DNA of 64,000 nucleotides from Odontocerum albicorne (Eukaryota; Arthropoda; Insecta; Trichoptera; Odontoceridae). Shown piece by piece: positions 55,401-64,000 of this stretch. Positions within the stretch are counted from its first letter, which is position 1, and each line of letters opens with the position of its first letter. Below the pieces are notes generated by a model. That model was not told where the DNA came from. It saw only the letters and a program-made list of their open reading frames with translations, and made no database searches. Location: positions 11,817,112 to 11,881,111 of the forward strand of contig OX463854.1 in assembly GCA_949825065.1 (NCBI GenBank), in the 5' to 3' direction. Made by a program: the position numbers and the translations under genes.

Positions 55401-56100
55401 TTAAATGGGTGTATGATGCTCCGTCTTGTTAAATGGGTGTATTATGCTCCATTCTGTTAAATGAGTGTATGATGCTCCATCCTGTTAAATGGGTGTATGA
55501 TGCTACACCCTGTTAAATGGGTGTATGATGCTACATCCTGTTAAAGGGGTGTATGATGCAACATCCTGTTAAATGGGTATTTGATGCTATGTTCTGTTAA
55601 ATGGGTGTATGATGCTACATTCTGTTAAATAGGTGTATGATGCTCCATCCTGTTAAATGGGTGTATGATGCTACATCCTGTTAAAGGGGTGTATGATGCA
55701 ACATCCTGTTAAATGGGTGTATGATGCAACATCCTGTTAAATGGGTGTATGATGATACACCCTGTTAAATGAGTGTATGATGCTACATCCTGTTAAAGGG
55801 GTGTATGATGCAACATCCTGTTAAATGGGTGTATGATGCTATATTCTGTTAAATGGGTGTATGATGCTACATTATGTTAAATGGGTGTATGATGCTCCAT
55901 CCTGTTAAATGGGTGTATGATGCTACATTATGTTAAATGGGTGTATGATGCTCCATCCTGTTAAATGGGTGTATGATGCTCCTACCTTTTAAACGGGTGT
56001 ATGATGCGCAATCCTGTTTAATGCGTGTATGATGCTCCATTCTGTTAAATGGGTGTATGATGCTCCATTCTGTTAAATGGATATTTGATGCTCTACAATC
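55401..56100. repeat. 28-bp minisatellite, about 25 copies
   Basis: TTAAATGGGTGTATGATGCT followed by CCATCCTG repeats in register for 700 bases. Variants include CTACATCCTG, CAACATCCTG, a TTAAAGGGGT start (at 55541, 55681 and 55793) and CTACATTATG. The same variant pairs recur four or five units apart, which indicates multi-unit duplications. Confidence 0.95.
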
Positions 56101-56216
56101 TACTAAATGAAAGAACGTGTCGGCCGGCTGTTGATTACAAAATTATATTTCTTCTTAATAAGTATCTAAATTAATAGAGAATCGTCCTAACACATCCATA
56201 CACGTGGTACTCTTCA

Positions 56217-56275
56217 CGACCTCCGTCGTCAAATTGGTAAAACGCTTTACTTAGCAATTTGGCCACGGAGCTTCC
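56217..56275 (+). repeat. SINE head scrap
   Basis: CACGACCTCCGTCGTCAAAT and TGGTAAAACGCTTTACTTAG are the head. TTGGCCACGGAG then matches the antisense head, so two copies may be joined. Confidence 0.5.
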
Positions 56276-56387
56276 TATTAATTCAAAACTTGTATTTAAA
56301 ACAAAAACCGTTTATGGCTTTAAATTACCAATATTTTAACATCCCCTATTTTTGAACAATTTTTCAACTTGATTAAAATAAATTTAA

Positions 56388-56466
56388 TATGTCCTCAACA
56401 TTTTATGAGCTCATATGCTTAATATGTCCTCAACATTGTATGTATTTAATATGTCCTCAACATTGT
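56388..56466. repeat. Short tandem phrase, three copies
   Basis: TTAATATGTCCTCAACATT occurs three times at spacings of about 32 and 28 bases. Confidence 0.85.
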
Positions 56467-56603
56467 ATTTGAACGAAACCAGTTTTGAAATTCAGCTATG
56501 GACAGAAAAAATAATTTTGGAATCCGAACCGGATTATTTTGAACATTTTTCCTTATTTAAATATATTTTGACACTTTCGCGATTCTTCATGTCCGTCGAA
56601 TAA

Positions 56604-56840
56604 GGTTTTTCGGAGTGTTGTATCACGTGGTTGACTTAACATATGATAGTGACATTTCGAAAGACGTGTGTTTGTACTCAACTTTGACATAAATGAATGC
56701 GCACCGGATACCGCTCGGTATACGAGTATAGCGGAATATCAACTGTAACATGAGCGCATGAGCTGAAGATAAAAACTGCAACATTTTCGAAACGTTTAGC
56801 ATCATAAGCCAAATCACAAGATATAACACTCCGAAAATCC
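56604..56840. mobile_element. MITE, 237 bp
   Basis: GGTTTTTCGGAGTGTTGTAT at the left faces the reverse complement GGATTTTCGGAGTGTTATAT at the right. Similarity continues inward through CATTTCGAAA-like blocks. No frame worth naming is inside. No clear target duplication is visible. Confidence 0.6.
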
Positions 56841-57380
56841 TCGTATAATTGATTTTTCTTATTATTTTTTCGCTATGAAATAAACAGGATAAAAAGTACT
56901 ATCATAAAAATTACTAAAACCTTCAATGTTGGCGGTGATTATCATCACCAATTAATTATTAACTAAAATCAATATAATTGAATCATTAAGATAGCATTTT
57001 TATAAATTTATCCTTTCGAAAAATTATAGGATTATTTCAAATAACCTTCAAGTACTAATTATGTAATCGCCCTTTTTCCTGAAAGTATCACTTAGTCCGC
57101 ATTAAAGTGATCAACAAAAACGAAACTATTTTTCTTTTTTGAATGTATATTTTCAAAGAGCGATGGCGTGAGCGAACGCTCGAAAGTTTAATATTTAAAT
57201 ATTATTAATATATATTTTTTGGACAGAAAAAAGCTTTGCTCGGTCAGAGAAAATACATTTTATTGATTTAACCCTTTCCACTTTCGTCTTCTCTGTAACC
57301 ATACGGGTTGATAACATCATAAACTTGCCAAAGTAGTAAAGCTTATATAAATTTTTCTCCGATTTTGGCTTGAATGCATA
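56841..57380. other. No supported gene
   Basis: Nothing recognised. Confidence 0.35.
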
Positions 57381-57566
57381 ACCCCCTGGCTTACTTGGTG
57401 CACAACCTATTTTTCAACTTGCGGGTACCAGATTTCATTCCCGATGGTATCCGATTTTTATAAAAAGAGTTCTAATCAATTTTCACTTATGGCCTCTCTA
57501 AAATTCTTCTAATTGGCTAGAAGAGATTACTACACAGTAATAAACCTGCCAAGTTGTTTTCCATGC
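57381..57566 (+). repeat. SINE, family A
   Basis: ACCCCCTGGCTTACTTGGTG, GCGGGTACCAGATTTCATTC, AGAGTTCTAATCAATTTTCA, CTAGAAGAGATTACTACACA and AATAAACCTGCCAAGTTG follow the family order. The mariner inserted just past its end. Confidence 0.7.
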
Positions 57567-57579
57567 ATGGAATGTGTTA

Positions 57580-58536
57580 TACGAGGCATATCCAGAAACT
57601 AAGTGTACTGAATTTTTGTAGGTTACAATTTTTTTTATTTAAACAAAAAAATTACGTGGTTACCGTAGTACATATGTAAGCTATTTTTCGACATAGTCGC
57701 CATTCCTCTCAATACAGGTGGTGAAGCGGGGTATCAACTTTTTGATGCCTTCCTCGAAGTAGTTTCCCGCCAACCCCTCCGTCCACTTCTCCACCTCCTC
57801 ATTTATCTCCTCGTCGGTTGAAAACCTTTTTCCACCCATGTACAGCTTCAGGGAGGTACAGAGATAGTAATCTGAAGGTGCTAGGTCAGGGGAATGCGCG
57901 GGATGGTTCAGGACATCCCATTTAAACGAGGCGAGCAGTTCCTTCGTGGCGTTGGCCGTGTGTGGTCTTGCATTGTCGTGCAGCAGGCAGACTCCCTTTG
58001 TCAGCATGCCTCTCCTCTTGTTCTGAATCACCCTCCGCAATTTTTTTTGGGTCTCACAGTATCTTGCAGAGTTGATGGTCTCCCCTTGAGGCATATATTC
58101 AATTAAAATTATGCCTTGACAGTCCCAAAACACGGATGTCATGATTTTCTTGGCTGAAATTGTGGTTTTGAACTTTTTGGCGGAGGGTGAAGAGGTGTGA
58201 CGCCACTGTTGAGACTGCCTTTTGGTTTCAGGCGTGTAGTGTGCAACCCAAGTTTCATCTCCAGTAACGATGGAGCGGAGAAATTCATCTCCATGGAGTT
58301 TGCAGCGCCTCAAAAACTCTTGCCTTTTTACAAAATTTCGCACTTGGCGGGAGATTGGTTTGACATTTTTCACGAAACGTGTTGTCGCGTCGACACTTCT
58401 CAACGTACTGACCTCGAACCGGTCTCGTTGCGGAGGGGAAGGGTCAGGCTACACGGAAGTGTAGCCAACATGTCGAAAATAAAATCTATCCGGTCGTGAG
58501 AGCCTCAGTACACTTACTTTCTGGATACGCCTCGTA
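57580..58536 (-). mobile_element. Mariner element, 957 bp, intact TIRs, internally deleted
   Basis: The 32-bp TIRs (TACGAGGC(A/G)TATCCAGAAA... at 57580-57611 and its inverse at 58505-58536) differ at two positions. TA flanks both ends (57578-57579 and 58537-58538). Typical mariners are near 1.3 kb. Here about 350 bases, including the N-terminal third of the transposase gene, are missing. The high TIR identity and open catalytic frame suggest a fairly recent insertion that needed transposase from elsewhere. Confidence 0.9.
57681..58403 (-). CDS. Mariner transposase catalytic domain, N-terminally truncated
   Basis: The 240-codon frame reads IVTGDETWVAHYTPETKRQS, then CLLHDNARPHTANATKELL and HPAHSPDLAPSDYYL. 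The Asp of GDETW, the Asp of HDNARPH and the Asp of PSDYYL form the DDD triad, and exactly 34 residues separate the last two, the DD34D signature of mariner. The C-terminus (GKRFSTDEEINEEVEKWTEG to ERNGDYVEK) is complete. The helix-turn-helix DNA-binding region, about the first 110 residues, is absent. The frame begins after a TAG only 20 codons upstream, so no ATG start is available in frame. It can be catalytically intact but should not bind the TIRs alone. Confidence 0.9.
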   Translation of the reverse strand: MRSVDATTRFVKNVKPISRQVRNFVKRQEFLRRCKLHGDEFLRSIVTGDETWVAHYTPETKRQSQQWRHTSSPSAKKFKTTISAKKIMTSVFWDCQGIILIEYMPQGETINSARYCETQKKLRRVIQNKRRGMLTKGVCLLHDNARPHTANATKELLASFKWDVLNHPAHSPDLAPSDYYLCTSLKLYMGGKRFSTDEEINEEVEKWTEGLAGNYFEEGIKKLIPRFTTCIERNGDYVEK

Positions 58537-58639
58537 TAACATAATACAATAACACAAACGAATGTTGTACATATTTATAATTAAATTTATTTTATTTCCG
58601 TGAAATAAGCGGATTATTGAAATTATTGTTTTGTTTTAC

Positions 58640-58826
58640 ATTGTATTTATCTTTCCTTGTATACAGTAAAACCTGGCGGGCTTATTGCCATTTGGCAATC
58701 TATTCCAACTAACCAGAAATACCAGACTGGAATCCTTTTTTTTAATCTGGGTTCCAGTGGCATTGGAATCCGCTACCTCTGAATTGGGAGACAGGCGTCT
58801 TACCAAGTAGGCCACTGAGGTCGTCA
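58640..58826 (-). repeat. SINE, family A, near full length
   Basis: TTGTATACAGTAAAACCTGG, CGGGCTTATTGCCATTTGGC, ACCAGACTGGAATCC, GGGTTCCAGTGGCATTGGAA and TAGGCCACTGAGGTCGTCA are in order. Confidence 0.85.
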
Positions 58827-59279
58827 ATTATATTAATTTATATTTGAAATTATAAGTTGGTAATTTCCAAATAGATATATATTTTTTGGATAAAAAGATT
58901 GATAGCCATGAAAAGAGTGGTGGATAGTAATCGTTAAAACTGGATATAGAGCACACTATTACTAGTCGACAACATACCTCTACGATGAGATTAATTCAAC
59001 CTCTCTCTTTTCTGGATCTTTCTAGAAACATTTCAATCTGATTAAGTGATATCCTCGGGGCATTGTTAAGAAAGACAATCACCGTTTAAATCCCATTCCG
59101 GAGGCTAGAAGTGAGGGTGCAATCTGGAATCATTTAGAGGTCACGCCATGTGCCAGAATCTGGAATTTACTGGTAATCCTTAGAGCGGACACGCGACCAC
59201 ACGGGTTACAATGTCGTCATCAGGGCTGGCACTGGTAAAAATAATGCATTGCAAACAATAGAAAAATCTTTCTCCTGCA
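58827..59279. other. No supported gene
   Basis: Composition is less AT-rich near 59.05-59.25 kb and TCGTCATCAGGGCTGG there may belong to the adjoining terminal repeat. No coding frame is recognised. Confidence 0.35.
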
Positions 59280-59435
59280 TTATTTATAATTAAGGCATTA
59301 ACATTGTGTAGATTTAAAGTCACTGTAATTTGTTTTATTAAACAATGTTTATTCAACTTTTCGTAACGGTATAACCCTACCGTGCAAAAAGTGGAATAAA
59401 CAGTGTTTGATAAAACAAATTACAATAACTTGAAA
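59280..59435. repeat. Penelope-like terminal repeat, collapsed inverted pair
   Basis: AAGGCATTAACATTGTGTAG to GGTATAACCCTACCG (antisense) is joined directly to TGCAAAAAGTGGAATAAACA to AACAAATTACAATAAC (sense). The apical part that contains CTGATGA in the 6.7-kb copies is deleted. Confidence 0.75.
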
Positions 59436-59784
59436 TATTAATTTCTTCAGGAAAAAAGTTAAGATTTAATATTTAGTGTTGAGATTGGACTATCAATTTA
59501 GGCTTTAGTCGTTGTTAATAAGTATCACAAAAAAAATGTTTCCAAAGTTTACCTGAAAAGGTGTGGTGTGCATTAAGGAGGTTCATAATCACTCCACAAG
59601 AGGGGAAGAGATTTAGCTTCCAAAAACCAAAATCAAAATAACAATATGCCAAAAAATATTCAAGAAACTGAAAGTATCCGGATTTTATATTATCATTGTA
59701 TTTTACATGTTAAGTTTCATATTTAAAATGATGTATGTAAGTTGATTAAATTAAAATTAGTTTATTTAGTTTTTATTAAAATCA
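59436..59784. other. No supported gene
   Basis: Nothing recognised. Confidence 0.35.
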
Positions 59785-60431
59785 CCACTATAATAATGCA
59801 GCGAATCTGTCAGAAGGTGTACCAATGCGAGCAGAAGCATCTAGAAAGACGATAAAACTACCACTAGAATAATGTAGCAAATCTGCCAGGTGTACAAAAG
59901 TGAGCAGAAGAATCTAGGGAGACGATAAAACCACCACTAGAATAATGTAGCAAATCAGTTAGAAGGTGTACCAAAGCGAGCAGAAGAATGTAGGGAGACG
60001 ATAAAACCACCACTAGAACAATGTAGCAGATCGGTCAGAAGGTGTACCAAAGTGAGCAGAAGAATCAAGAGAGACGATAAAACTACCACTAGAATAATGT
60101 AGCAAATCGGTCAGAAGGTGCACCAAAGCGAGCAGAAGAATCTAGGGAGACGATAAAACCACCACTAGAATAATGTAGCAAATTGGTCAGAAGGTGTACC
60201 AAAGCGAGCAGAAGAATCAAGGGAGACGATTAAACCACCACCAGAATAATGTAGCAAATCGGTCAGAAGGTGTACCAAAGCGAGCAGAAGAATCTAGGGA
60301 GACGATAAAACCACCACTAGAATAATGCAGTAAATCGGTCAGAAGGTGTACCAAAGCGATCACTAGAATAATGTAGCAAATCGGTCAGAAGGTGTACCAA
60401 AACGAGCAGAAGAATCTAGGGAGACGATAAA
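59785..60431. repeat. 75-bp tandem array, about 8.5 copies
   Basis: AAACCACCACTAGAATAATG, TAGCAAATCGGTCAGAAGG, TGTACCAAAGCGAGCAGAAG and AATCTAGGGAGACGAT recur every 75 bases. One later unit is truncated at AAAGCGATCACTAG. The array stops exactly where an antisense family T tail begins. Confidence 0.93.
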
Positions 60432-60434
60432 AAT

Positions 60435-60725
60435 ACATGCATTCATATCATCACGTCATGTCTCTTGCAAGATAGGCAAAAACAGATCTCCAAACTTTTC
60501 TACCCATGCACCAAACTACCGCATCCTCAAAATTCCCACACGCAATCTTCAATTATTCATGTTTCTTAGTTGACATTTAATCCAAATCTGGTCTAGTCAA
60601 GTATTCCATTAATACCTTTTCCACGCATACCTTGCAATTGTGTCTTGTATACTCGCTCATTCATTCCTTTAGCGTTTATTCTCTCCACATGTCCAAACCA
60701 TCTTAAAGCTCCTTTTTAAATGTAT
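60435..60725 (-). pseudogene. LINE tail, family T
   Basis: ATCATCACGTCATGTCTCTT, CAAGATAGGCAAAAACAGA, GCATACCTTGCAATTGTG and CATGTCCAAACCATCTTAAA are in antisense order. Confidence 0.65.
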
Positions 60726-61481
60726 TAATTTATTTAAAACATTAATTATGCCCTTGCAATCATTTTTGTCAAAAATATATTATGATAAATATTTTTTAAC
60801 TAGTAATATCCTGTCAATAATGACGGATGTTATTTTTTTTCTCAATAAATATTATAACATTATGTTTATCTGTGTAATACTCGTACTTTCACGCTATCGG
60901 CGTTTTGTTGCTTCGGTCGAGTCTCGCTTGCTCGTTATGGTTGACGCAATCGTCTCTTCCTTTAAGCATCTGCAGCTCTTTTTTGCAGCAAATGTTATAA
61001 TTTTGATCCATTATTACGTTTGTAACACTTTAAAATTGAAACTTGGTATTACAAAAATAATTTAACACTCTTATTCCAAGGTTATTTTTAGTAAAATAAT
61101 AAATTAAATCAGTTTTCGGAATCATACTGAAAATCATTTATTAAGTAGAATTTGAATGAAATGAAATTCAGAAAAGATATTATTTATTTTTGACAGAAAA
61201 TTTTGCATAATTATCCATACTATTAACCAAATTAGTTTATTAACATAGTAACAGTATAAAAAGTGAGTGAATTTAATATGCGAGTGTTAATATTATAAAT
61301 TTTAAAATAATCAGAATTCTCACTCATTATAAACTGCTTTCTCATTTTATTACAATTTATATTCAACCGTTAAGTAATCTCTTTGTAAATACATTATTTA
61401 CCATCGTTATTTATGTCTTATAATTATATCAAATAGTGACAGCTGTCAAATAATATTCGAACAATAAAAACGTTCTAAGTA
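60726..61481. other. No supported gene
   Basis: A 105-codon frame at 60748-61065 is hydrophobic, lacks family resemblance and has no splice or promoter context. I do not call it. Confidence 0.35.
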
Positions 61482-62033
61482 AAGGTATTTCAAATTGAGC
61501 GGTTTTTTTTATTGTTATTTTTTTAATTCTTGAATAAAACACACAATTTGGTTTGATTTAAAATTTTTTTTATTGGTCATTGAAGTATAATATTTTACAT
61601 TTCAACACAAAAAACAATATCCGCAAAATGTCTACTAACTCTTGCAGCTCCATAGATATCTATTCTTTTGCCAAAAAATTCGATGACATTTTGGCATAAT
61701 TGCGGTTCTAACTCGCACATCACGAGAATAATTTCGTCCTTCAGCTCAGGAATTGATTGGGGGTCATTCTTATATACCTGGCTTTTCACGTAACCCCAGA
61801 GAAAATGTGTCAGATCACCTGGTCTTGGTGGCCAATTAACATCACCGTTTCCGGAGATTACAATACATAAAATAATTCTTAATTTGAACGCGTTGTTACA
61901 TTGTACACGACTCCATTTTTATAAATGTCATACATTACACTTTTCAAATGTCACAAGACCCAGGCAAGTTCGTGACGCCATCTGTGTTTTATCCAAAAAT
62001 TAAAAAAAAAACCGCTCAATTTGAAAGACCCTT
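61482..62033 (-). mobile_element. Mariner-superfamily deletion derivative, 552 bp
   Basis: AAAGGTATTTCAAATTGAGC at the left and the inverse of AAGGGTCTTTCAAATTGAGC at the right form TIRs that extend into poly(T). TA lies outside both ends (61480-61481 and 62034-62035). The interior keeps only the last third of a transposase gene. Confidence 0.75.
61595..61855 (-). pseudogene. Transposase C-terminus in the 552-bp element
   Basis: The frame reads NWPPRPGDLTHFLWGYVKSQ, VYKNDPQSIPELKDEIILVM, ELEPQLCQNVIEFFGKRID and HFADIVFCVEM. Relatives read (S/C)xDLTPLDFFLWG here. The PLD residues, including the third catalytic Asp, are deleted (DLTHFLWG), so it is inactive even where open. The Leu-Ala-Asp-Ile-type ending and ELKDEI block identify the same group as the fragments at 5.3 and 41.4 kb. 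Confidence 0.8.
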
Positions 62034-62389
62034 TATTCCATTAATTGAATCATAATTATTAAACCGTATCCATAACACTAATGTTACATACGGGAATAAG
62101 TTCAATCTTTTTTATATTATTTGATGACGATTGATGATACATATCTTGGTTTCGGTTGCCTTTAGGATTTACCGCCCATGTATGGTGCCCCCAAGTCACA
62201 CAAATCAGCAAGGCTCTGGTCATAAGTATTCAAAGGCGACAGAATGGAAATACAAAAATAAAACTCAATCAATTGATGAGAGTATTATATTAATTTTTTT
62301 TTTTTTTACAAAATATTCAAGTATGGATAGTACAAGGATAGTAACTCGGTTCATTTCACAGGTAATTGGGAATTCGAAATAATTATATA
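62034..62389. other. No supported gene
   Basis: An 83-codon frame at 62131-62382 is not recognised. A poly(T) run splits the stretch. Confidence 0.35.
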
Positions 62390-62480
62390 CACCCAACCCC
62401 CGAGTTACGCGGTTAGGTTTCTAGATTACCCCGGCTGTTAGATTTCTAGAAAATTTGTGTTAATCGAAGTCGCGCAAAAT
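62390..62480. repeat. Possible terminal piece of an unknown transposon
   Basis: CCCCCGAGTTACGCGGTTAG, GTTTCTAGATTACCCCGGCT, a repeated GTTAGATTTCTAGA phrase and TCGAAGTCGCGCAAAAT stand out as CG-rich. Similar openings are common at ends of DNA transposons in many animals. No matching far end is visible. Confidence 0.3.
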
Positions 62481-63384
62481 GTGGTAAGAAACTTAAGCAA
62501 AAATGGAAGATACATTTGAAAACATTCAAATCCGCTTAAACTAAGGTACATTACTTATAATAAACATCAAATAAAGGCACAAAAAATGCGTGAAACGAAT
62601 CTATCAAGAATAAAAATCCAAAAAATATTTTAAATTTATTTTAACAATGCTCTTTCAGAAACTCTTAACATAATGATACAATATTTTTAAAACTTTCTAA
62701 GGTTAAGAAAAACCTCCAATAGATGGTTTGATGGGAAATGTAGGTTGAAAAAGAAAGAGGTCCATGAAACTGAAAGGTTATGCTGCAGAGAGAAAATACT
62801 TCTATAGGTTGCAGTGGGTTGAATTTATTTTTATCTTTGAATCTAAGTATGGAGTACCACTGGATTCCATTCTGGAATAATTTATTTCATCCTTTATAGA
62901 AATAAAATCTATCGTCTTATTAATGAATATGGCTTTTTCCATTGGGATATGCTGACGACTTTCTTCTTCTTAAATACTGCAAACCATACTCACTTTTTGA
63001 AAGCGAAATTATCTTTTAAGATTACTAAATTAATTTACTGGATGTCTTCAAATATATACATTAAAATTGATTCATTCAAAAATGTGTTCATATGGGACGC
63101 TTCTTAGCGTCACCAAAATATGATTAGCAAAGAACCAGCAATCCTTTTGGACAGATCGGTTGTCCCAAAAAAGGACAATTAAATTGCTAAGTTTTCACAT
63201 TAATAGTTCTTTGTCCATAGCGATACAAATAGGAATTGTTGTAGGTTTGAATTTATTTTAATTTAAAAGTATATATTTTTTGTGGTCCATTTCAGGGGAG
63301 TCGTCCCGCTTATTAATAAAACTGATGATTGTTTCCCGTGGTAAGAATTGTAACCGTTTGTATTTGGGCTTACCTATGACATAA
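62481..63384. other. No supported gene
   Basis: AT-rich; nothing recognised. Confidence 0.35.
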
Positions 63385-63780
63385 CTGAATAAACTGCAAT
63401 CAGTTTTAAATGCAGCTGCACGTCTCATTTTGGGTGGATCGAAGAAGTATCATGTTATTTAGCTACTCTAAGGACTTGGATGGTTGAAGATAGAGGTGAG
63501 AGTTCAACGTTAGAGTTATGGTGTGCAAGACAATCAAGAATCAAGAGGATTATTTTAGACACATTTCCGAATCCCGTCTAAGGTTAACGTCAAACACTAC
63601 GAATGCTTTGATTATTTATATTTCCAGTGTAGTGGGCAAATTCAAGTATTTCGACAGAACGTTCCAGATATCGAGATTTCTTCTTTAGAACAGTATTTCG
63701 TCCTCCTTGAGGGAAATTTCCAAATTGTCAACGATCTCTGTAGACTTAAAAAGTCACTTGATATTGTACATATTTTGTAA
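63385..63780 (+). pseudogene. LINE RT C-terminal fragment, CR1/jockey-like
   Basis: The plus frame reads LNKLQSVLNAAARLILGGSK, then HVI, a stop, LL and GLGWLKIEVRVQR. QxxxNAAARLIxG followed by LxxLxWLxVxxR is the region after the RT thumb in CR1- and jockey-type LINEs. The remainder to 63780 is probably the same element in other frames but is weak. Confidence 0.65.
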
Positions 63781-64000
63781 TTTAATAGGAGCATTCTTGG
63801 CGTGATCTTAATGATTTGGGTATAGTGCTACATCAAATTATAGTCAAAAAAAAAAATCAAATATATATGTATGTATGTATCTTTTTATGTATGTATTGAA
63901 AAAATATTATTTTTCAATTCAAAGTTATTCGTTATTTAATTGTGAGAATAAAATTAAATAGAAAATTTTTAGTGACTGCAAATGATTGCAAGTATACTAT

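Noticed and set aside
55401..56100. Regular 28-bp repeats that might suggest a CRISPR array
   Set aside because: There are no unique spacers, the units are contiguous, and the genome is eukaryotic.
57894..58499. Plus-strand frames opposite the mariner gene
   Set aside because: They are antisense shadows of the conserved transposase frame.
60748..61065. A 105-codon plus-strand frame
   Set aside because: Hydrophobic, no family resemblance, no splice or promoter context.

Overview
The window is AT-rich eukaryotic nuclear DNA, most likely from an insect. The evidence is one spliced-looking receptor guanylyl cyclase exon, many decayed non-LTR retrotransposons (LINEs), mariner-type DNA transposons, a tRNA-derived SINE family with more than twenty copies, and several satellite or minisatellite arrays. 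I see no bacterial operons, rRNA genes, CRISPR arrays or convincing functional tRNA genes. I cannot name the insect order from sequence alone.

Host gene content is sparse. The only host gene I can support is on the minus strand at about 12.0-12.8 kb. It is a first coding exon with a signal peptide, a long Asn/Ser/Lys-rich linker and the start of an ANF-receptor ligand-binding domain, ending at a clean GT splice donor. The rest of the gene should lie to the left, beyond the window, after an intron of at least 12 kb. A GC-richer stretch at 13.15-13.35 kb upstream may be its promoter or 5' leader.

Layout. 0-5.8 kb: LINE tails, a mariner remnant, a 165-bp tandem array, a jockey-like reverse transcriptase (RT) tail and the first SINE. 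6.6-9.55 kb: palindromic Penelope-like repeats abutting a nearly complete but disrupted RTE-type LINE. 10.3-11.8 kb: a decayed LINE called family T here, whose 3' parts recur about fifteen times. 13.5-13.8 kb: an 89-bp tandem array. 16.0-19.45 kb: a satellite of about 105 bp with two local sub-unit amplifications, interrupted by a 573-bp LTR-like insertion with a 5-bp target duplication. 19.8-32 kb: LINE and SINE fragments and a 1.86-kb TIR element. 32.9-34.0 kb: an RT-domain LINE. 35.5-36.4 kb: a TIR element and an orphan mariner DNA-binding domain. 38.6-39.2 kb: a 52-bp minisatellite grown out of a family T tail. 40-54 kb: LINE and SINE debris. 55.4-56.1 kb: a 28-bp minisatellite. 57.58-58.54 kb: a mariner with good TIRs and an intact catalytic domain but no N-terminus. 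59.8-60.4 kb: a 75-bp array. 61.48-62.03 kb: a second type of mariner-superfamily deletion derivative.

The mobile elements nest in one another: a mariner splits a LINE tail, another mariner sits just after a SINE tail, and an LTR-like insertion sits in the satellite. This gives a relative chronology. The most unusual unexplained signal is the 8-mer TACGAGTA, seen 23 times on the two strands, far above my rough composition estimate and not confined to any one repeat family.
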